Part shown: piece by piece, positions 26,856-36,416 of the stretch
How the letters are laid out: each line of letters starts with the position of its first letter
How positions within the stretch are numbered: position 1 is the stretch's first letter
Assembly: GCF_006538885.1 (NCBI RefSeq)
Contig: NZ_BJLY01000002.1
Coordinates: 558,001-622,000, forward strand
From: Gluconobacter roseus NBRC 3990
GTDB lineage: Bacteria > Pseudomonadota > Alphaproteobacteria > Acetobacterales > Acetobacteraceae
Direction: 5' to 3'
Length of the DNA: 64,000 bases
Made by a program: the position numbers and the translations under genes
The notes under the pieces: generated by a model
Database searches by the model: none
What the model saw: only the letters and a program-made list of their open reading frames with translations
Told to the model about the DNA's origin: nothing

Positions 26856-29192
26856 TTGAGCGCGAAAACGACCTCCGGTCCTTCCAAGCCCCGTACGACT
26901 GCCCCCTCCAGACGCGGACGCACTTCTGCTTCGCGGACCGCTGCAGCCGAAACTTCCCCGAATATTGCAGAGACAGGCGAGACGCCTCCGGCCGCTGAAA
27001 CTCCGGTCGCCCAGGCTCCGCGCACGCGCCGCTCGAAGACCGCAACACCGGTCGCCGAAGAAGCCGGGGCAGCGAAGGCCACCACACGTCGTCCGCGCAA
27101 GACGGCTTCGCCTGCGGTCGAGCCTGCTGCTGAAGACGCGGCTCCCGTTGCAAAGACCGCTGGACGTCGCCGGAAGGCTGCGTCAGCACCGGAAGTGACC
27201 GAAGATACTGCTCCGGCCAAACCGGCTCCTCGTCGCCGTACCGCGAAGAAGGCAGAGGAGGTAGCCGAGGTTACGGAAACCGCCGCTCCCAAACGTCGTG
27301 GCCGTCCGCGCAAGACGCCCGTTGTGGAAGAGCGGCCTGTCGCAGAAGCGGTGATTGACGAGGTTGCCGAGGCCCCTGTGGCGCCGCGTCGGCGTGGTCG
27401 TCCCCGCAAGGTGGATATCGCCGCTGCTGCTGCAACTCCTGTGGAAGCACCGGCAGAGAAGAAAGCACGCTCGCCGCGTCGTAAGACGGCTGTTCCGGTC
27501 GAAGAACCTGCCGCCCCTGTCGCGGAAGAAACGCCTGTCGTTCAGGCTGAGCCAGCCAAAAAAGAAAAGGCTCCTTCACGTCGCCGCCGCGCCAAACCAG
27601 CCGCAGAAGAACCTGTTGCAATCGTTGAAGAGACGGTTGAGACACCAGCCGTGGTCGAAACCGTGGCCGTTGTTGAAGCCGAAGACGCTTCCGACAAGCC
27701 GCGTTTTGCCGATCTTGGGTTGGGCGAGCCGATCATGCGCGCCATCGAGGAGCTGGGTTACGAACACCCCACTCCCATTCAGGCCCAGGCCATTCCCGAA
27801 GTCCTGAAGGGCCATGACGTTCTGGGCGTCGCCCAGACCGGAACCGGCAAGACGGCATCCTTCACGCTGCCAATGCTCCAGAAGCTGGCCGGCTCCCGCG
27901 CCCGCGCACGGATGCCGCGCTCGCTGATCCTGGAGCCGACGCGCGAACTGGCGCTGCAGGTTGCCGAGAACTTCAAGCTTTACGGCAAATATCTGCGTCT
28001 GACCCATGCGCTGCTGATCGGTGGCGAGAGCATGGCCGAACAGCGCGACGTGCTGAACCGTGGCGTGGATGTCCTGATTGCGACTCCGGGCCGCCTGTTG
28101 GATCTGTTCGGACGTGGTGGCCTGCTGCTCACGCAGACCAGTACGCTCGTGATCGACGAAGCCGACCGCATGCTGGACATGGGCTTCATTCCGGATATCG
28201 AAAAGATCGTGGGCCTCCTGCCCGCCCATCGTCAGACGCTGTTTTTCTCCGCCACGATGGCGCCGGAAATCCGCCGTCTGGCTGATGCCTTCCTCAGGCA
28301 TCCGGTTGAAATCACGGTCTCCCGTCAGTCCTCAGTGGCAACGACGATTGAAGAAGCACTCGTCATCGTGCCGGAAGACGAAAAGCGTCGCACTCTCAAG
28401 AAGCTGCTGCGTCGCGAGAACGTCCAGAGCGCGATCATATTCTGCAATCGCAAGCGCGATGTGGACATGATCCAGCAGTATCTGACGAAGCACGGAATCG
28501 AGGCTGGCCATCTTCACGGGGATCTGGCGCAGTCGCTTCGCTTCTCGACGCTGGAGCGTTTCCGGTCCGGGGAACTCAAATTCCTCGTATGCTCGGACGT
28601 GGCAGCACGCGGAATCGATATCGGCGGCCTGTCGCATGTCTTCAATTACGATCTGCCGTTCAACGCCGAGGACTACGTCCATCGCATCGGACGCACCGGC
28701 CGCGCGGGCAAGGAAGGTCATGCCTTCAGTCTGGCCACGCCACGTGACCGCAAGCTGCTCGAAGCCATTGAAGCCCTGACAGGCAAGGTCATTGCACGTC
28801 CGGCCCTTGAAGGCATCACGACCGTGGACTGGGCTCCGGAAGAAGGTGAGCGCCGTCCGACGGAAGCTGCTCCTGCTGCATCGCAGGAGCCCGCGGAAGA
28901 CGGAGAGCAGCGGGGACGCAAGCGTCGCCGTGGTGGCCGCAAGCGCAACCGTGGAGATCGCGAGGAGCATGAGACCGTGCAGGTGGCTTCGGTTGCCGTA
29001 GTCGAGGCACCTGTCAGCCACCGTTCGGTTGAACTGGCCCCCGCTTTCGAGAACGATGGACCGAAGACCGGCTTTGGCGGTGACACGCCTGCGTTCATGC
29101 TGGTCCCACGCCGCAGGAAAGTGACGGTTTCCGCCAGCACCGATCCTGCCGCTCCTGTTCAGCATGATGGGCGCCATTACGGTAATGAATGA
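26856..29192 (+). CDS. DEAD-box RNA helicase with long low-complexity N-terminal tail
   Basis: The ATPase core (about residues 280-640) is RhlE-like: Q-motif (PTPIQAQAIP), AQTGTGKT, PTRELALQ, DEAD in VIDEADRML, SAT, ARGIDI and HRIGRTGRAG are all intact. Before it lie about 280 residues of Lys/Arg/Ala/Pro/Glu-rich sequence with recurring RRRGRPRK-type, AT-hook-like blocks. After it comes a basic tail (GRKRRRGGRKRNRG). Likely role: RNA remodelling in ribosome assembly or mRNA decay. Start uncertain: the TTG at 26856 (giving MSAKTTSGPSK) has a GAGAG upstream, while a GTG at 26823 is also open. It overlaps rlmD by 8 bp. Much longer than E. coli RhlE (454 aa). Confidence 0.92.
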   Translation: MSAKTTSGPSKPRTTAPSRRGRTSASRTAAAETSPNIAETGETPPAAETPVAQAPRTRRSKTATPVAEEAGAAKATTRRPRKTASPAVEPAAEDAAPVAKTAGRRRKAASAPEVTEDTAPAKPAPRRRTAKKAEEVAEVTETAAPKRRGRPRKTPVVEERPVAEAVIDEVAEAPVAPRRRGRPRKVDIAAAAATPVEAPAEKKARSPRRKTAVPVEEPAAPVAEETPVVQAEPAKKEKAPSRRRRAKPAAEEPVAIVEETVETPAVVETVAVVEAEDASDKPRFADLGLGEPIMRAIEELGYEHPTPIQAQAIPEVLKGHDVLGVAQTGTGKTASFTLPMLQKLAGSRARARMPRSLILEPTRELALQVAENFKLYGKYLRLTHALLIGGESMAEQRDVLNRGVDVLIATPGRLLDLFGRGGLLLTQTSTLVIDEADRMLDMGFIPDIEKIVGLLPAHRQTLFFSATMAPEIRRLADAFLRHPVEITVSRQSSVATTIEEALVIVPEDEKRRTLKKLLRRENVQSAIIFCNRKRDVDMIQQYLTKHGIEAGHLHGDLAQSLRFSTLERFRSGELKFLVCSDVAARGIDIGGLSHVFNYDLPFNAEDYVHRIGRTGRAGKEGHAFSLATPRDRKLLEAIEALTGKVIARPALEGITTVDWAPEEGERRPTEAAPAASQEPAEDGEQRGRKRRRGGRKRNRGDREEHETVQVASVAVVEAPVSHRSVELAPAFENDGPKTGFGGDTPAFMLVPRRRKVTVSASTDPAAPVQHDGRHYGNE

Positions 29193-30510
29193 GACCCTGA
29201 CCGGAGTTGCAGAACTCCGGATTGAAGGACTGGGTGCAGCAGGCGACGGCGTTGCGCATGTTGATGGTCAGAGCGTTTTCATTCCGGGTGCATTGCCCGG
29301 TGAAGACGTTCGGGTCCGCCTTGTTCCCGGCCATCCTGAACTGATCGAAATCGTTCACCCTTCCCCTGAGCGTGTGACGCCTCCGTGCAGCCTGTTTGGT
29401 GAGTGCGGAGGCTGTGCATTGCAGCATCTTTCCCTTCCGGCTCTGCTGGACTGGAAGGCCCAGCGCGTCATGCGCGCCCTGACGGCGGCCGGATTTACGG
29501 ATCTTCCGCCTGCTACGCTGTACCAGACGAAGCCACTGACGCGGCGACGCATGGACTTTGCAGTCCAGCGCGTTCCGGGCGGTGTGGTGATCGGACTGCA
29601 TCGCCGGAATGGTGATCCGGTGGACATGACGGAATGTCACGTCCTGCATCCCGATCTTTTTGCGCTTCTGCAGCCTCTGCGTGAGGTTCTGGGAAGCCTT
29701 GGCGCACTGACGGGGCGTGGAAGCCTGATGGTCAACCTGCTCGACAGCGGACCTGATCTGACGCTTCAGACCCCGGCTCCCCTGACGAGTGCCGACCGCC
29801 TCAAGCTGGCAGCGTTTGCCCGCGAGCATAACCTGTCGCGGATTTCCTGGCAGGATCCGAAGGATCTGGGCATTGAAACGGTCGCCCAGTCCGGAGCTGT
29901 CCGGGAGGATTTCGGTGGCGTGACCGTCTCCCCGCCCCCTTCCGCCTTTCTTCAGGCGACGGCAGATGCCGAGAAGGCCATTGTCACCGCTGTTGTGGAC
30001 GGATTGCCGTCACTCAACAAAAAGGACGTGACGGTCGAACTGTTTGCCGGATGTGGCACGCTGACCTTTCCGATGTCCGAAAAAGGCCGGGTTATGGCCT
30101 ATGAAGGCAATCTGGCGGCCGCGAACTGCCTGAAGGCTGCCTCCGGTGGACGCCGCGTTGATGGATTTCATCGGGATCTGGGGCGCCAGCCGCTTCTGCC
30201 GCATGATCTGAAATCAACACGCGCCGTGGTTCTCGATCCACCTTATGCGGGTGCCGGCGCGCAGACGATGCCTCTGGCCAAATCGGCCGTGCCGGACATC
30301 GTTTATGTAAGCTGTAATCCAGCCGCGCTTGAAAAAGACGGCAAGGCTCTGTGGAACGCAGGCTTTTCTGTCATCGGCCTGACGATCGTGGACCAGTTTC
30401 TGTGGTCCACGGAAGTCGAGGCCGTGGTTGTGCTGTCACGGGACGTGAAGCGGATCAGACGTGAAAACTCTCGCCGCAGCCGCAGCGACCTTTCTCGTTC
30501 GGATTCCTGA
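29185..30510 (+). CDS. rlmD: RlmD/TrmA-family 23S rRNA (uracil-C5) methyltransferase
   Basis: A 441-residue SAM-dependent RNA m5U methyltransferase. A TRAM domain (residues 1-65) is followed by the iron-sulphur cysteines C68, C74 and C77 (CSLFGECGGC) with the fourth at C151. The C-terminal Rossmann domain has LFAGCGTLTF, LDPPYAGAG and the catalytic Cys in VSCNPAAL (near 377). The exact uridine cannot be told from sequence. The ATG at 29185 overlaps the helicase stop; a start at 29164 is possible. The last 17 residues (Arg/Ser-rich) are encoded opposite the 3' end of the A-type carrier gene. Confidence 0.93.
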   Translation: MNETLTGVAELRIEGLGAAGDGVAHVDGQSVFIPGALPGEDVRVRLVPGHPELIEIVHPSPERVTPPCSLFGECGGCALQHLSLPALLDWKAQRVMRALTAAGFTDLPPATLYQTKPLTRRRMDFAVQRVPGGVVIGLHRRNGDPVDMTECHVLHPDLFALLQPLREVLGSLGALTGRGSLMVNLLDSGPDLTLQTPAPLTSADRLKLAAFAREHNLSRISWQDPKDLGIETVAQSGAVREDFGGVTVSPPPSAFLQATADAEKAIVTAVVDGLPSLNKKDVTVELFAGCGTLTFPMSEKGRVMAYEGNLAAANCLKAASGGRRVDGFHRDLGRQPLLPHDLKSTRAVVLDPPYAGAGAQTMPLAKSAVPDIVYVSCNPAALEKDGKALWNAGFSVIGLTIVDQFLWSTEVEAVVVLSRDVKRIRRENSRRSRSDLSRSDS

Positions 30511-30811
30511 ACGTAAAACCAGATTCGAGGTCCTTGACCTCGTAATCCATAACAGTCCCGGTCAGGAACAGGGTGGCCTTGCGATCCACCAGCAGGGTCA
30601 CATCCTGATCCTCGACCCGTTCATCTGTCGGCTGCGGAGCCGTCACGAAGTTCATTTCGTAGGACAGTCCCGAGCACCCGCGTGTTCCCACGCTGATGCG
30701 CAGGAGCTGGCCCTGATGGGAGCCGGCGTAAAGAGCTTTCAGGCGCTTGGCTGCCTGATCGGACAGGGTCATGAGGGCGGGCAGCGGGCGGCGCGTTGCG
30801 ACGTCGGACAT
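30455..30811 (-). CDS. sufA: A-type Fe-S carrier protein (SufA/ErpA/IscA family)
   Basis: A 118-residue A-type carrier that passes assembled clusters to target apoproteins. The three ligand cysteines are C46 (GTRGCSGLSY) and C110 and C112 in the GRCGCGESF end. Family members cannot be separated reliably by eye, but its place as last gene of the suf operon favours SufA. The ATG at 30811 gives the typical N-terminus; 15 more in-frame codons upstream overlap sufT and are rejected. It is tail-to-tail with rlmD and shares 56 bp with it. Confidence 0.93.
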   Translation of the reverse strand: MSDVATRRPLPALMTLSDQAAKRLKALYAGSHQGQLLRISVGTRGCSGLSYEMNFVTAPQPTDERVEDQDVTLLVDRKATLFLTGTVMDYEVKDLESGFTFRNPNEKGRCGCGESFHV

Positions 30812-30827
30812 GAAGGTTTTTTCCGGA

Positions 30828-31196
30828 TCAGAACATGTTGAGGGCAAGACGGGCATCGTCGCTCATGCGGCTCATGTCCCAAGGCGGATCCCAGACGATC
30901 TCCACCGTCGCCTGGGTAACACCCGGAACATGCGAAACAGCATCGCGCACCATCTCCGGCAGTTCCTGCGCACTGGGGCAGTTAGGTGCCGTCAGCGTCA
31001 TCTCGATATGCACGCGACCGTCATCATGCAGGTCGATCGCGTAGATCAGGCCAAGCTCATAGATATTGACCGGGATTTCCGGGTCATACACCGTCGCAAT
31101 GGCCGCGATGACCGCTTCCTGATCGGGCGCCGTCCCTGTTGCAGGGACAGCAGCTGTGTCTTCACTGGTTGTGATATCGGTCATGGCTTCACTCAT
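30828..31196 (-). CDS. sufT: SUF system assembly protein SufT (DUF59/MIP18 family)
   Basis: A 122-residue protein of the DUF59 family, which helps Fe-S cluster maturation under high cluster demand. The signature is intact: TVYDPEIPVNIYELGLIY, then the cysteine-containing LTAPNCPSAQELP and the WDPPWDMSRMSDDARLAL ending. The first 25 residues are low-complexity. Its start overlaps the end of sufS by 4 bp (ATGA type), so the two are translationally coupled. Confidence 0.95.
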   Translation of the reverse strand: MSEAMTDITTSEDTAAVPATGTAPDQEAVIAAIATVYDPEIPVNIYELGLIYAIDLHDDGRVHIEMTLTAPNCPSAQELPEMVRDAVSHVPGVTQATVEIVWDPPWDMSRMSDDARLALNMF

Positions 31197-32434
31197 GTGA
31201 GCATCATCCGGGCCCGTTCAAGGCCTTCGATCAGCGCATCGATCTCTTCAGTCGTGGTGTAAATGCCAAAACTGGCACGCGCGGTGGCATGAACGCCAAG
31301 ACGACGCACCAGAGGTTCGGCACAATGCTGCCCGGCGCGGATGGCAATTCCAAGCTGATCCAGCAGCGTGGACAGATCGTGCGGATGCGCACCATCCATA
31401 ACGAAGGAGATCACGCCCCCGCGCTCTTCCGGCTCGCCCAGAATGCGCAGGCTATTAATCCCGCGCATCTTTTCCAGAGCATAAGCGGTCAGCTCAGCTT
31501 CATGGCGCGAGATGGCGTCATAGCCGATCTCTTCCACAAAGCGGACAGCCGCCCCAAGACCGATCGTCTCCAGAATGGCGGGCGTACCGGCCTCGAACTT
31601 GTGCGGAACATGGGCCCAGGTGGCACGCTCGAAGGACACGTTCTGGATCATGTCCCCACCGCCCATGAAAGGCGGCATGATGTCCAGAAGCTCCATCTTC
31701 CCCCAGAGCGCCCCAATCCCTGTGGGACCGTAGAGCTTGTGACCGGTGAAAGTGAAGAAATCCGCTCCGATGGCCTGCACGTCAATCTTGCGGTGAACCA
31801 CCGACTGAGACCCATCCAGCAGGATGCGCGCACCGTAAGCGTGGGCGATTTCCGTCAGTTTCCGGGCCGGCGTGATCGTTCCCAGCACATTGGACATGTG
31901 CGTGACGGCAACAAGCGCCACCTTGCCATCGGACAGAAGCGCTTCATAAGCGTCCAGATCGATATCGCCGGCGTCATTGATGGGAGCGACACGAAGTTCG
32001 ATCCCGGCACGATCCCGCAGCATGAGCCAGGGCACGATATTGGCATGATGCTCAAGTTCGGAAATCAGAACTGCCTGCCCCGGCTTCAGCATGCTGCCAA
32101 AGCTATGGGCCACCAAGTTGATGGCCTCGGTGCTGTTACGGGTGAAGACAATTTCCCGATGACCGGGCGCATTCAGAAGACGGGCCACGTCATGACGGGC
32201 GCGCTCATAGGCTTCCGTCGTGCGCTCGCTCATCCAGTGCAGGCCACGATGGATATTGGCATACTGGTGATACGCCGCATCCCGCATGGCCTCGATCACG
32301 ACATCCGGCTTCTGGGACGAGGCCGCGCTGTCGAGAAAGACCAAAGGCCGACCATGAACGGTTTCGTTCAGGATCGGAAAATGGGCGCGGATTTCCGACA
32401 GATCCATCCCGGTACGGCTGTCAGCGACGGTCAT
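31193..32434 (-). CDS. sufS: Cysteine desulfurase SufS
   Basis: A 413-residue group II cysteine desulfurase that supplies sulphur for cluster assembly. It has the PLP lysine K233 (TGHKLYGPTG), the His stack in ELEHHAN (H129-H130) and the persulphide cysteine C371 in RAGQHCAEPL. Group II enzymes normally need SufE or SufU to take the persulphide; neither is encoded here. The 4-bp overlaps with sufD and sufT mark a tightly coupled operon. Confidence 0.97.
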   Translation of the reverse strand: MTVADSRTGMDLSEIRAHFPILNETVHGRPLVFLDSAASSQKPDVVIEAMRDAAYHQYANIHRGLHWMSERTTEAYERARHDVARLLNAPGHREIVFTRNSTEAINLVAHSFGSMLKPGQAVLISELEHHANIVPWLMLRDRAGIELRVAPINDAGDIDLDAYEALLSDGKVALVAVTHMSNVLGTITPARKLTEIAHAYGARILLDGSQSVVHRKIDVQAIGADFFTFTGHKLYGPTGIGALWGKMELLDIMPPFMGGGDMIQNVSFERATWAHVPHKFEAGTPAILETIGLGAAVRFVEEIGYDAISRHEAELTAYALEKMRGINSLRILGEPEERGGVISFVMDGAHPHDLSTLLDQLGIAIRAGQHCAEPLVRRLGVHATARASFGIYTTTEEIDALIEGLERARMMLT

Positions 32435-33627
32435 GACGTCATGCTCCGCAACAGCAGATCACGCAGACCTTCATCGGCAACGAGATCCAGCGCATCGATC
32501 AGGAAGGCACGAACCAGTATGTCCCGCGCCTCTGCTTCCGGAATACCGCGGGAACGCAGATAGAAGAGCTGCTCGTCATCAAGCGCGCCGACAGTGGCGC
32601 CATGACTGCACTTGACGTCATCCGCGTAGATCTCCAGCTCAGGCTTGCTGTTGATCTGCGCCCGCTCGGACAGCAGCAGCGCCTGATTCATCTGGTAGCC
32701 GTCAGTTTTCTGGGCCACGCGATCAACGAGGATCTTGCCCTGGAAAACACCCTGCCCGGCGTCGGACAGAACCGTTTTGACGGTCTGGCGCGAGCTGCCG
32801 TCGGGGGCAGCATGATGGATCATGGACGTCAGGTCGTTCAGGCGCTGCCCATCGACGATCTGCACACCATTCACATGTGCCATGGCATGAGGGGCGCCCA
32901 GTGTCACGACAGCTTCGTGACGCGCAAGGCTGCTGCCCTGGTTCAGGGTAAAGCTGTCATATTCGCCCCTCTCCGCCACATCGGCCGAAACGATGGCGAG
33001 GTGTGTACCGGTCAGGCTCTCGCGCTGCACCTTGACGTGACGCAGGGTCGCCCCCTTACCCACGACGATATCAAAACGCGGATTGGCGATATAACGTCCC
33101 TCACCTGCGCTGACATCATACAGTGTCAGGGACGCGCCGTCTTCCAGCACGATGCGGTGCTGAAGATGCGTCGAAACGTCTTGCCCGTCGGACAGGCTGA
33201 CGAGCGTCAGCAGACCCGCATCCGTTCCAGCGGGAACACAAATGTCGAGACCTCTTTCACCAAGCGCCGTATTCAGCGTCGCGGAAAACAGTCCCTTGAG
33301 CGGAGAGACATTTTCCAAAGCCTGCCGAACTGCTTCCGGAAGAGCCGACAACGCGTCCATAAGCTGGCCGTTGCCATAAACCACGCGGGCGCCCGTTTCT
33401 GGCAGAACCAGACGGGCCAGCAGCGCAGTGACGGTTTCGGTCGTCAGGGGTGCAGCCTTCTGCCACGCCGTATCCGCGATTGAACGCAGCGGCGTATAAC
33501 GCCAGGCTTCAACGCGGCGCGTCGGCAGACCCGTCTCAGCCAGCACGGCGCCCTGACCAGCGGAACGCGCAATGAACGCCTCCAGAGCCGGAGCAGCGTT
33601 CTGCGTCACGGTTGGGGCTCCGCTCAC
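32431..33627 (-). CDS. sufD: Fe-S cluster assembly scaffold subunit SufD
   Basis: A 398-residue SufD, partner of SufB in the SufBC2D scaffold. The beta-helix core is recognisable (IVGKGATLRHVKVQRES, GLAR-type QGSSLARHEAVVTLG) and the C-terminal helical domain contains the SufB/SufD signature DDVKCSHGATVGALDDEQLFYLRSRGI. The N-terminal quarter is poorly conserved, as usual for SufD. It overlaps sufC and sufS by 4 bp each. Confidence 0.95.
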   Translation of the reverse strand: MSGAPTVTQNAAPALEAFIARSAGQGAVLAETGLPTRRVEAWRYTPLRSIADTAWQKAAPLTTETVTALLARLVLPETGARVVYGNGQLMDALSALPEAVRQALENVSPLKGLFSATLNTALGERGLDICVPAGTDAGLLTLVSLSDGQDVSTHLQHRIVLEDGASLTLYDVSAGEGRYIANPRFDIVVGKGATLRHVKVQRESLTGTHLAIVSADVAERGEYDSFTLNQGSSLARHEAVVTLGAPHAMAHVNGVQIVDGQRLNDLTSMIHHAAPDGSSRQTVKTVLSDAGQGVFQGKILVDRVAQKTDGYQMNQALLLSERAQINSKPELEIYADDVKCSHGATVGALDDEQLFYLRSRGIPEAEARDILVRAFLIDALDLVADEGLRDLLLRSMTS

Positions 33628-34394
33628 GCTGCCGCCTCGAGGAACTGGGTATAACCCTGCTTCTCAAGCGTCTTGGCAATATCGGGGCCGCCGCTGTGGA
33701 TGATGCGACCATGCGCCATGACATGCACGCGATCCGGCACGATGTAATCGAGCAGACGCTGGTGATGAGTGATGACCAGAGCCGAGAAATCCGGGCTGCG
33801 CAGGGAGTTCACGCCTTCAGCCACGATACGCAGGGCATCGATGTCCAGACCGCTATCCGTTTCGTCAAGAATGGCAAAAGACGGCTGGAGCAGACGCATC
33901 TGGAGCACTTCGTTGCGCTTCTTCTCACCGCCCGAGAAGCCAACGTTGACCGCACGTTTGAGCATATCGTCGGACATGGACAGATGCTTGGTCTCGGCAC
34001 GGACAGCCTTGAGGAAGGCCACGGCATCCAGTTCGGCTTCACCGCGCGCCCGGCGAACGGCGTTGACGGCCGTGCGCAGGAAGTTCGCGTTGTTCACACC
34101 TGGCAGTTCGACCGGAGACTGGAACGCCAGGAACAGACCAAGCGCAGCACGCTCTTCAGGCTCAAGCGCCAGCAGGTCCTGCCCCTTGAACGTGGCGGAA
34201 CCGCCCGTAACTTCGTAGTCGTCACGACCGGCGAGCACGTAGGACAGCGTGGATTTACCCGAACCGTTCGGTCCCATGATGGCATGGATTTCGCCCTTGG
34301 GGACCTCGAGATCGAGCCCCTTTAGGATGTCCTTGGGCGTACCGTCGGCGTCGATGCGGGCCTGAAGACCCTGAATTTTCAGAAAATCGCTCAT
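33624..34394 (-). CDS. sufC: Fe-S cluster assembly ATPase SufC
   Basis: A 256-residue ABC-type ATPase that drives shape changes in the SufBC2D scaffold. Walker A GPNGSGKST is at residues 41-49, the signature is FSGGEKKRNEVLQ, and Walker B leads into LDETDSGLDIDAL, which is diagnostic for SufC. The frame extends 33 codons upstream into sufB; the ATG at 34394, one base after the sufB stop, gives the standard N-terminus MSDFLKIQGL. Confidence 0.97.
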   Translation of the reverse strand: MSDFLKIQGLQARIDADGTPKDILKGLDLEVPKGEIHAIMGPNGSGKSTLSYVLAGRDDYEVTGGSATFKGQDLLALEPEERAALGLFLAFQSPVELPGVNNANFLRTAVNAVRRARGEAELDAVAFLKAVRAETKHLSMSDDMLKRAVNVGFSGGEKKRNEVLQMRLLQPSFAILDETDSGLDIDALRIVAEGVNSLRSPDFSALVITHHQRLLDYIVPDRVHVMAHGRIIHSGGPDIAKTLEKQGYTQFLEAAA

Positions 34395-34395
34395 A

Positions 34396-35877
34396 TTAAC
34401 CCACACTTCCTTCGAGGCTGATCTGCAGAAGCTTCTGCGCCTCGACCGCGAATTCCATCGGGAGCTCCTTGAGCACCTCGCGGCAGAAACCATTGACGAT
34501 CAGACCGACTGCATCTTCTTCCGAAAGCCCACGCGAACGGCAGTAGAAGAGCTGGTCTTCGGAGATTTTGGACGTAGTCGCTTCATGCTCCACGCGCGCC
34601 GTCATGTTGCGGCTTTCGATGTAAGGCACCGTATGCGCACCACACTGATCGCCGATCAGGAGACTGTCGCACTGCGTGAAATTGCGTGCATTACGCGCCT
34701 TTGGCTGCATGCGGACCAGACCGCGATAGGTGCTGTCGGAATGCCCGGCGGAGATGGTCTTGGCGATGATCGTCGAGCGCGTGTTCGGCGCCAGATGGAT
34801 CATCTTCGTGCCCGTATCAGCCTGCTGGTGATTATTGGTCACTGCAACCGAATAGAACTCACCAACCGATCCCTCACCGGCCAGCACGCAGGACGGATAT
34901 TTCCAGGTAATGGCAGACCCGGTTTCGACCTGCGTCCAGGAAATCTTGGAGCGCGCCCCCCGGCAGATGCCACGCTTGGTGACGAAATTGTAGATGCCGC
35001 CACGGCCTTCATCATCGCCCGGATACCAGTTCTGGACGGTAGAATACTTGATCGAGGCGTCTTCCATCGCGATCAGCTCGACCACGGCCGCATGAAGCTG
35101 GTTTTCATCACGCTGTGGCGCCGTGCAGCCTTCCAGATAAGAGACGGTGGCGCGGTCCTCCGCAATGATGAGCGTACGCTCGAACTGTCCCGTATTGCGC
35201 GCATTGATGCGGAAATAGGTGGACAGTTCCATCGGGCAACGCACACCTTCAGGGATGTAGACGAACGAGCCATCGGTAAAGACGGCAGAATTCAGCGCCG
35301 CAAAGAAATTGTCTCCGGCCGGGACGACAGTGCCCAGATACTTCCGGACCAGCTCGGGATATTCACGAATGGCATCGGAAATCGGGCAGAAGATCACACC
35401 GGCTTCGGCAAGCGTCTTGCGGAATGTCGTCGCGACGGACACGCTGTCAAAAACGGCATCCACGGCGACGGGGAGACGCTCCTCGGCACCTTCGACACCC
35501 GCAAGCAAAGCCTGCTCATGCAGGGGAATACCCAGCTTGGCATAGGTTTTAAGCAGCTCGGGATCGACTTCGTCGAGGCTTTTTGGGCCGGGCTTTTTCT
35601 TGGGCTGCGCGAAGTAATGCGCGTCCTGATAATCAATCGGCGGATGATGGAGATGGGCCCAGGTCGGCTCTTCCATTTCCAGCCATGCGCGGAAAGCCTT
35701 CAGACGCCAGTCCAGCATCCACTGCGGCTCGCCCTTGCGCTCGGAGATCAGGCGCACCGTCTCTTCGTTGAGGCCCTTGGGCGCGATATCCATCTCGATA
35801 TCGGTTTCAAAACCCCATTCGTAGCTGGATTTCGCGAGTTTTTCGACTGTCTCGCGCGTTTCCGTCACGGCTGGCAT
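34396..35877 (-). CDS. sufB: Fe-S cluster assembly scaffold SufB
   Basis: A 493-residue SufB, the scaffold subunit on which clusters are built. Conserved blocks include YKWGFET-like [11 protein letters not shown], the [20 protein letters not shown] region, [38 protein letters not shown] and the C-terminal [26 protein letters not shown]. It is the first structural gene after the Rrf2 regulator, 11 bp downstream of it. Confidence 0.97.
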   Translation of the reverse strand: MPAVTETRETVEKLAKSSYEWGFETDIEMDIAPKGLNEETVRLISERKGEPQWMLDWRLKAFRAWLEMEEPTWAHLHHPPIDYQDAHYFAQPKKKPGPKSLDEVDPELLKTYAKLGIPLHEQALLAGVEGAEERLPVAVDAVFDSVSVATTFRKTLAEAGVIFCPISDAIREYPELVRKYLGTVVPAGDNFFAALNSAVFTDGSFVYIPEGVRCPMELSTYFRINARNTGQFERTLIIAEDRATVSYLEGCTAPQRDENQLHAAVVELIAMEDASIKYSTVQNWYPGDDEGRGGIYNFVTKRGICRGARSKISWTQVETGSAITWKYPSCVLAGEGSVGEFYSVAVTNNHQQADTGTKMIHLAPNTRSTIIAKTISAGHSDSTYRGLVRMQPKARNARNFTQCDSLLIGDQCGAHTVPYIESRNMTARVEHEATTSKISEDQLFYCRSRGLSEEDAVGLIVNGFCREVLKELPMEFAVEAQKLLQISLEGSVG

Positions 35878-35888
35878 GGTATGTGTCC

Positions 35889-36371
35889 TTAACTGACCGC
35901 GTCGGTCACGGAGGAGGTCTCCGCTCCAACGGGGGCGACAGGTGCGGTTGCGGGGCCACGCTTTGGCAGGCGCTCCGCATGACGGCCCATATCCGCCAGT
36001 GTGATGCTGTTAAGTGTGTTGAGAATGGCGTCATTCACGACGTCCCACTGCCCGGACAGGCCACAGAGCGAGCTATGCTCGCACTCGCGTCCGTCACAAC
36101 AGGCGGTGATGGCAATCGGCCCGTCCACAGCAGCGATAACGGCCGCCACGGTAACTTTTTCAAGCTCGCCGGCAAGACGGTATCCACCTCTTGCACCACG
36201 GTGGGACAGAACCAGACCATTGGAGGCCAGTCCCTTGAGGAGCTTGGCAACTGTGGGTTCGGGAACGCCGGTTTCTACCGCAAGGGCTGCTGCTGTTGCC
36301 AGTCCTTCATGACGACCGAGATGGACCAGAAGGACGGTGGCGTAATCGGCCAGTTTTGACAGCCTCAGCAT
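35889..36371 (-). CDS. Rrf2-family Fe-S-sensing regulator of the suf operon
   Basis: A 160-residue winged-helix Rrf2 protein. The HTH lies in residues 1-65 ([36 protein letters not shown]). The cluster-binding region has C91, C92, C97 and C103 ([13 protein letters not shown]), the IscR-like C-x5-C-x5-C pattern. It probably binds a [2Fe-2S] cluster and controls its own operon. It resembles the SUF regulator (SufR/IscR type) of other Acetobacteraceae. The frame is open 26 codons further upstream, but the Rrf2 N-terminus [10 protein letters not shown] sets the start. The last 30 residues are unconserved. Confidence 0.93.
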   Translation of the reverse strand: MLRLSKLADYATVLLVHLGRHEGLATAAALAVETGVPEPTVAKLLKGLASNGLVLSHRGARGGYRLAGELEKVTVAAVIAAVDGPIAITACCDGRECEHSSLCGLSGQWDVVNDAILNTLNSITLADMGRHAERLPKRGPATAPVAPVGAETSSVTDAVS

Positions 36372-36403
36372 CGCTTGCACACTCACATCTTGTTCTAATT
36401 CAA

Positions 36404-36416
36404 GACTTGCTAAGTC
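36404..36416. promoter_or_regulatory. Palindrome upstream of the suf regulator (operator candidate)
   Basis: GACTT-GCT-AAGTC is a perfect 5-bp inverted repeat 33 bp upstream of the regulator start, inside AT-richer sequence (TTGTTCTAATT beside it). Position fits autoregulation by the Rrf2 protein; this is inference. Confidence 0.4.
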
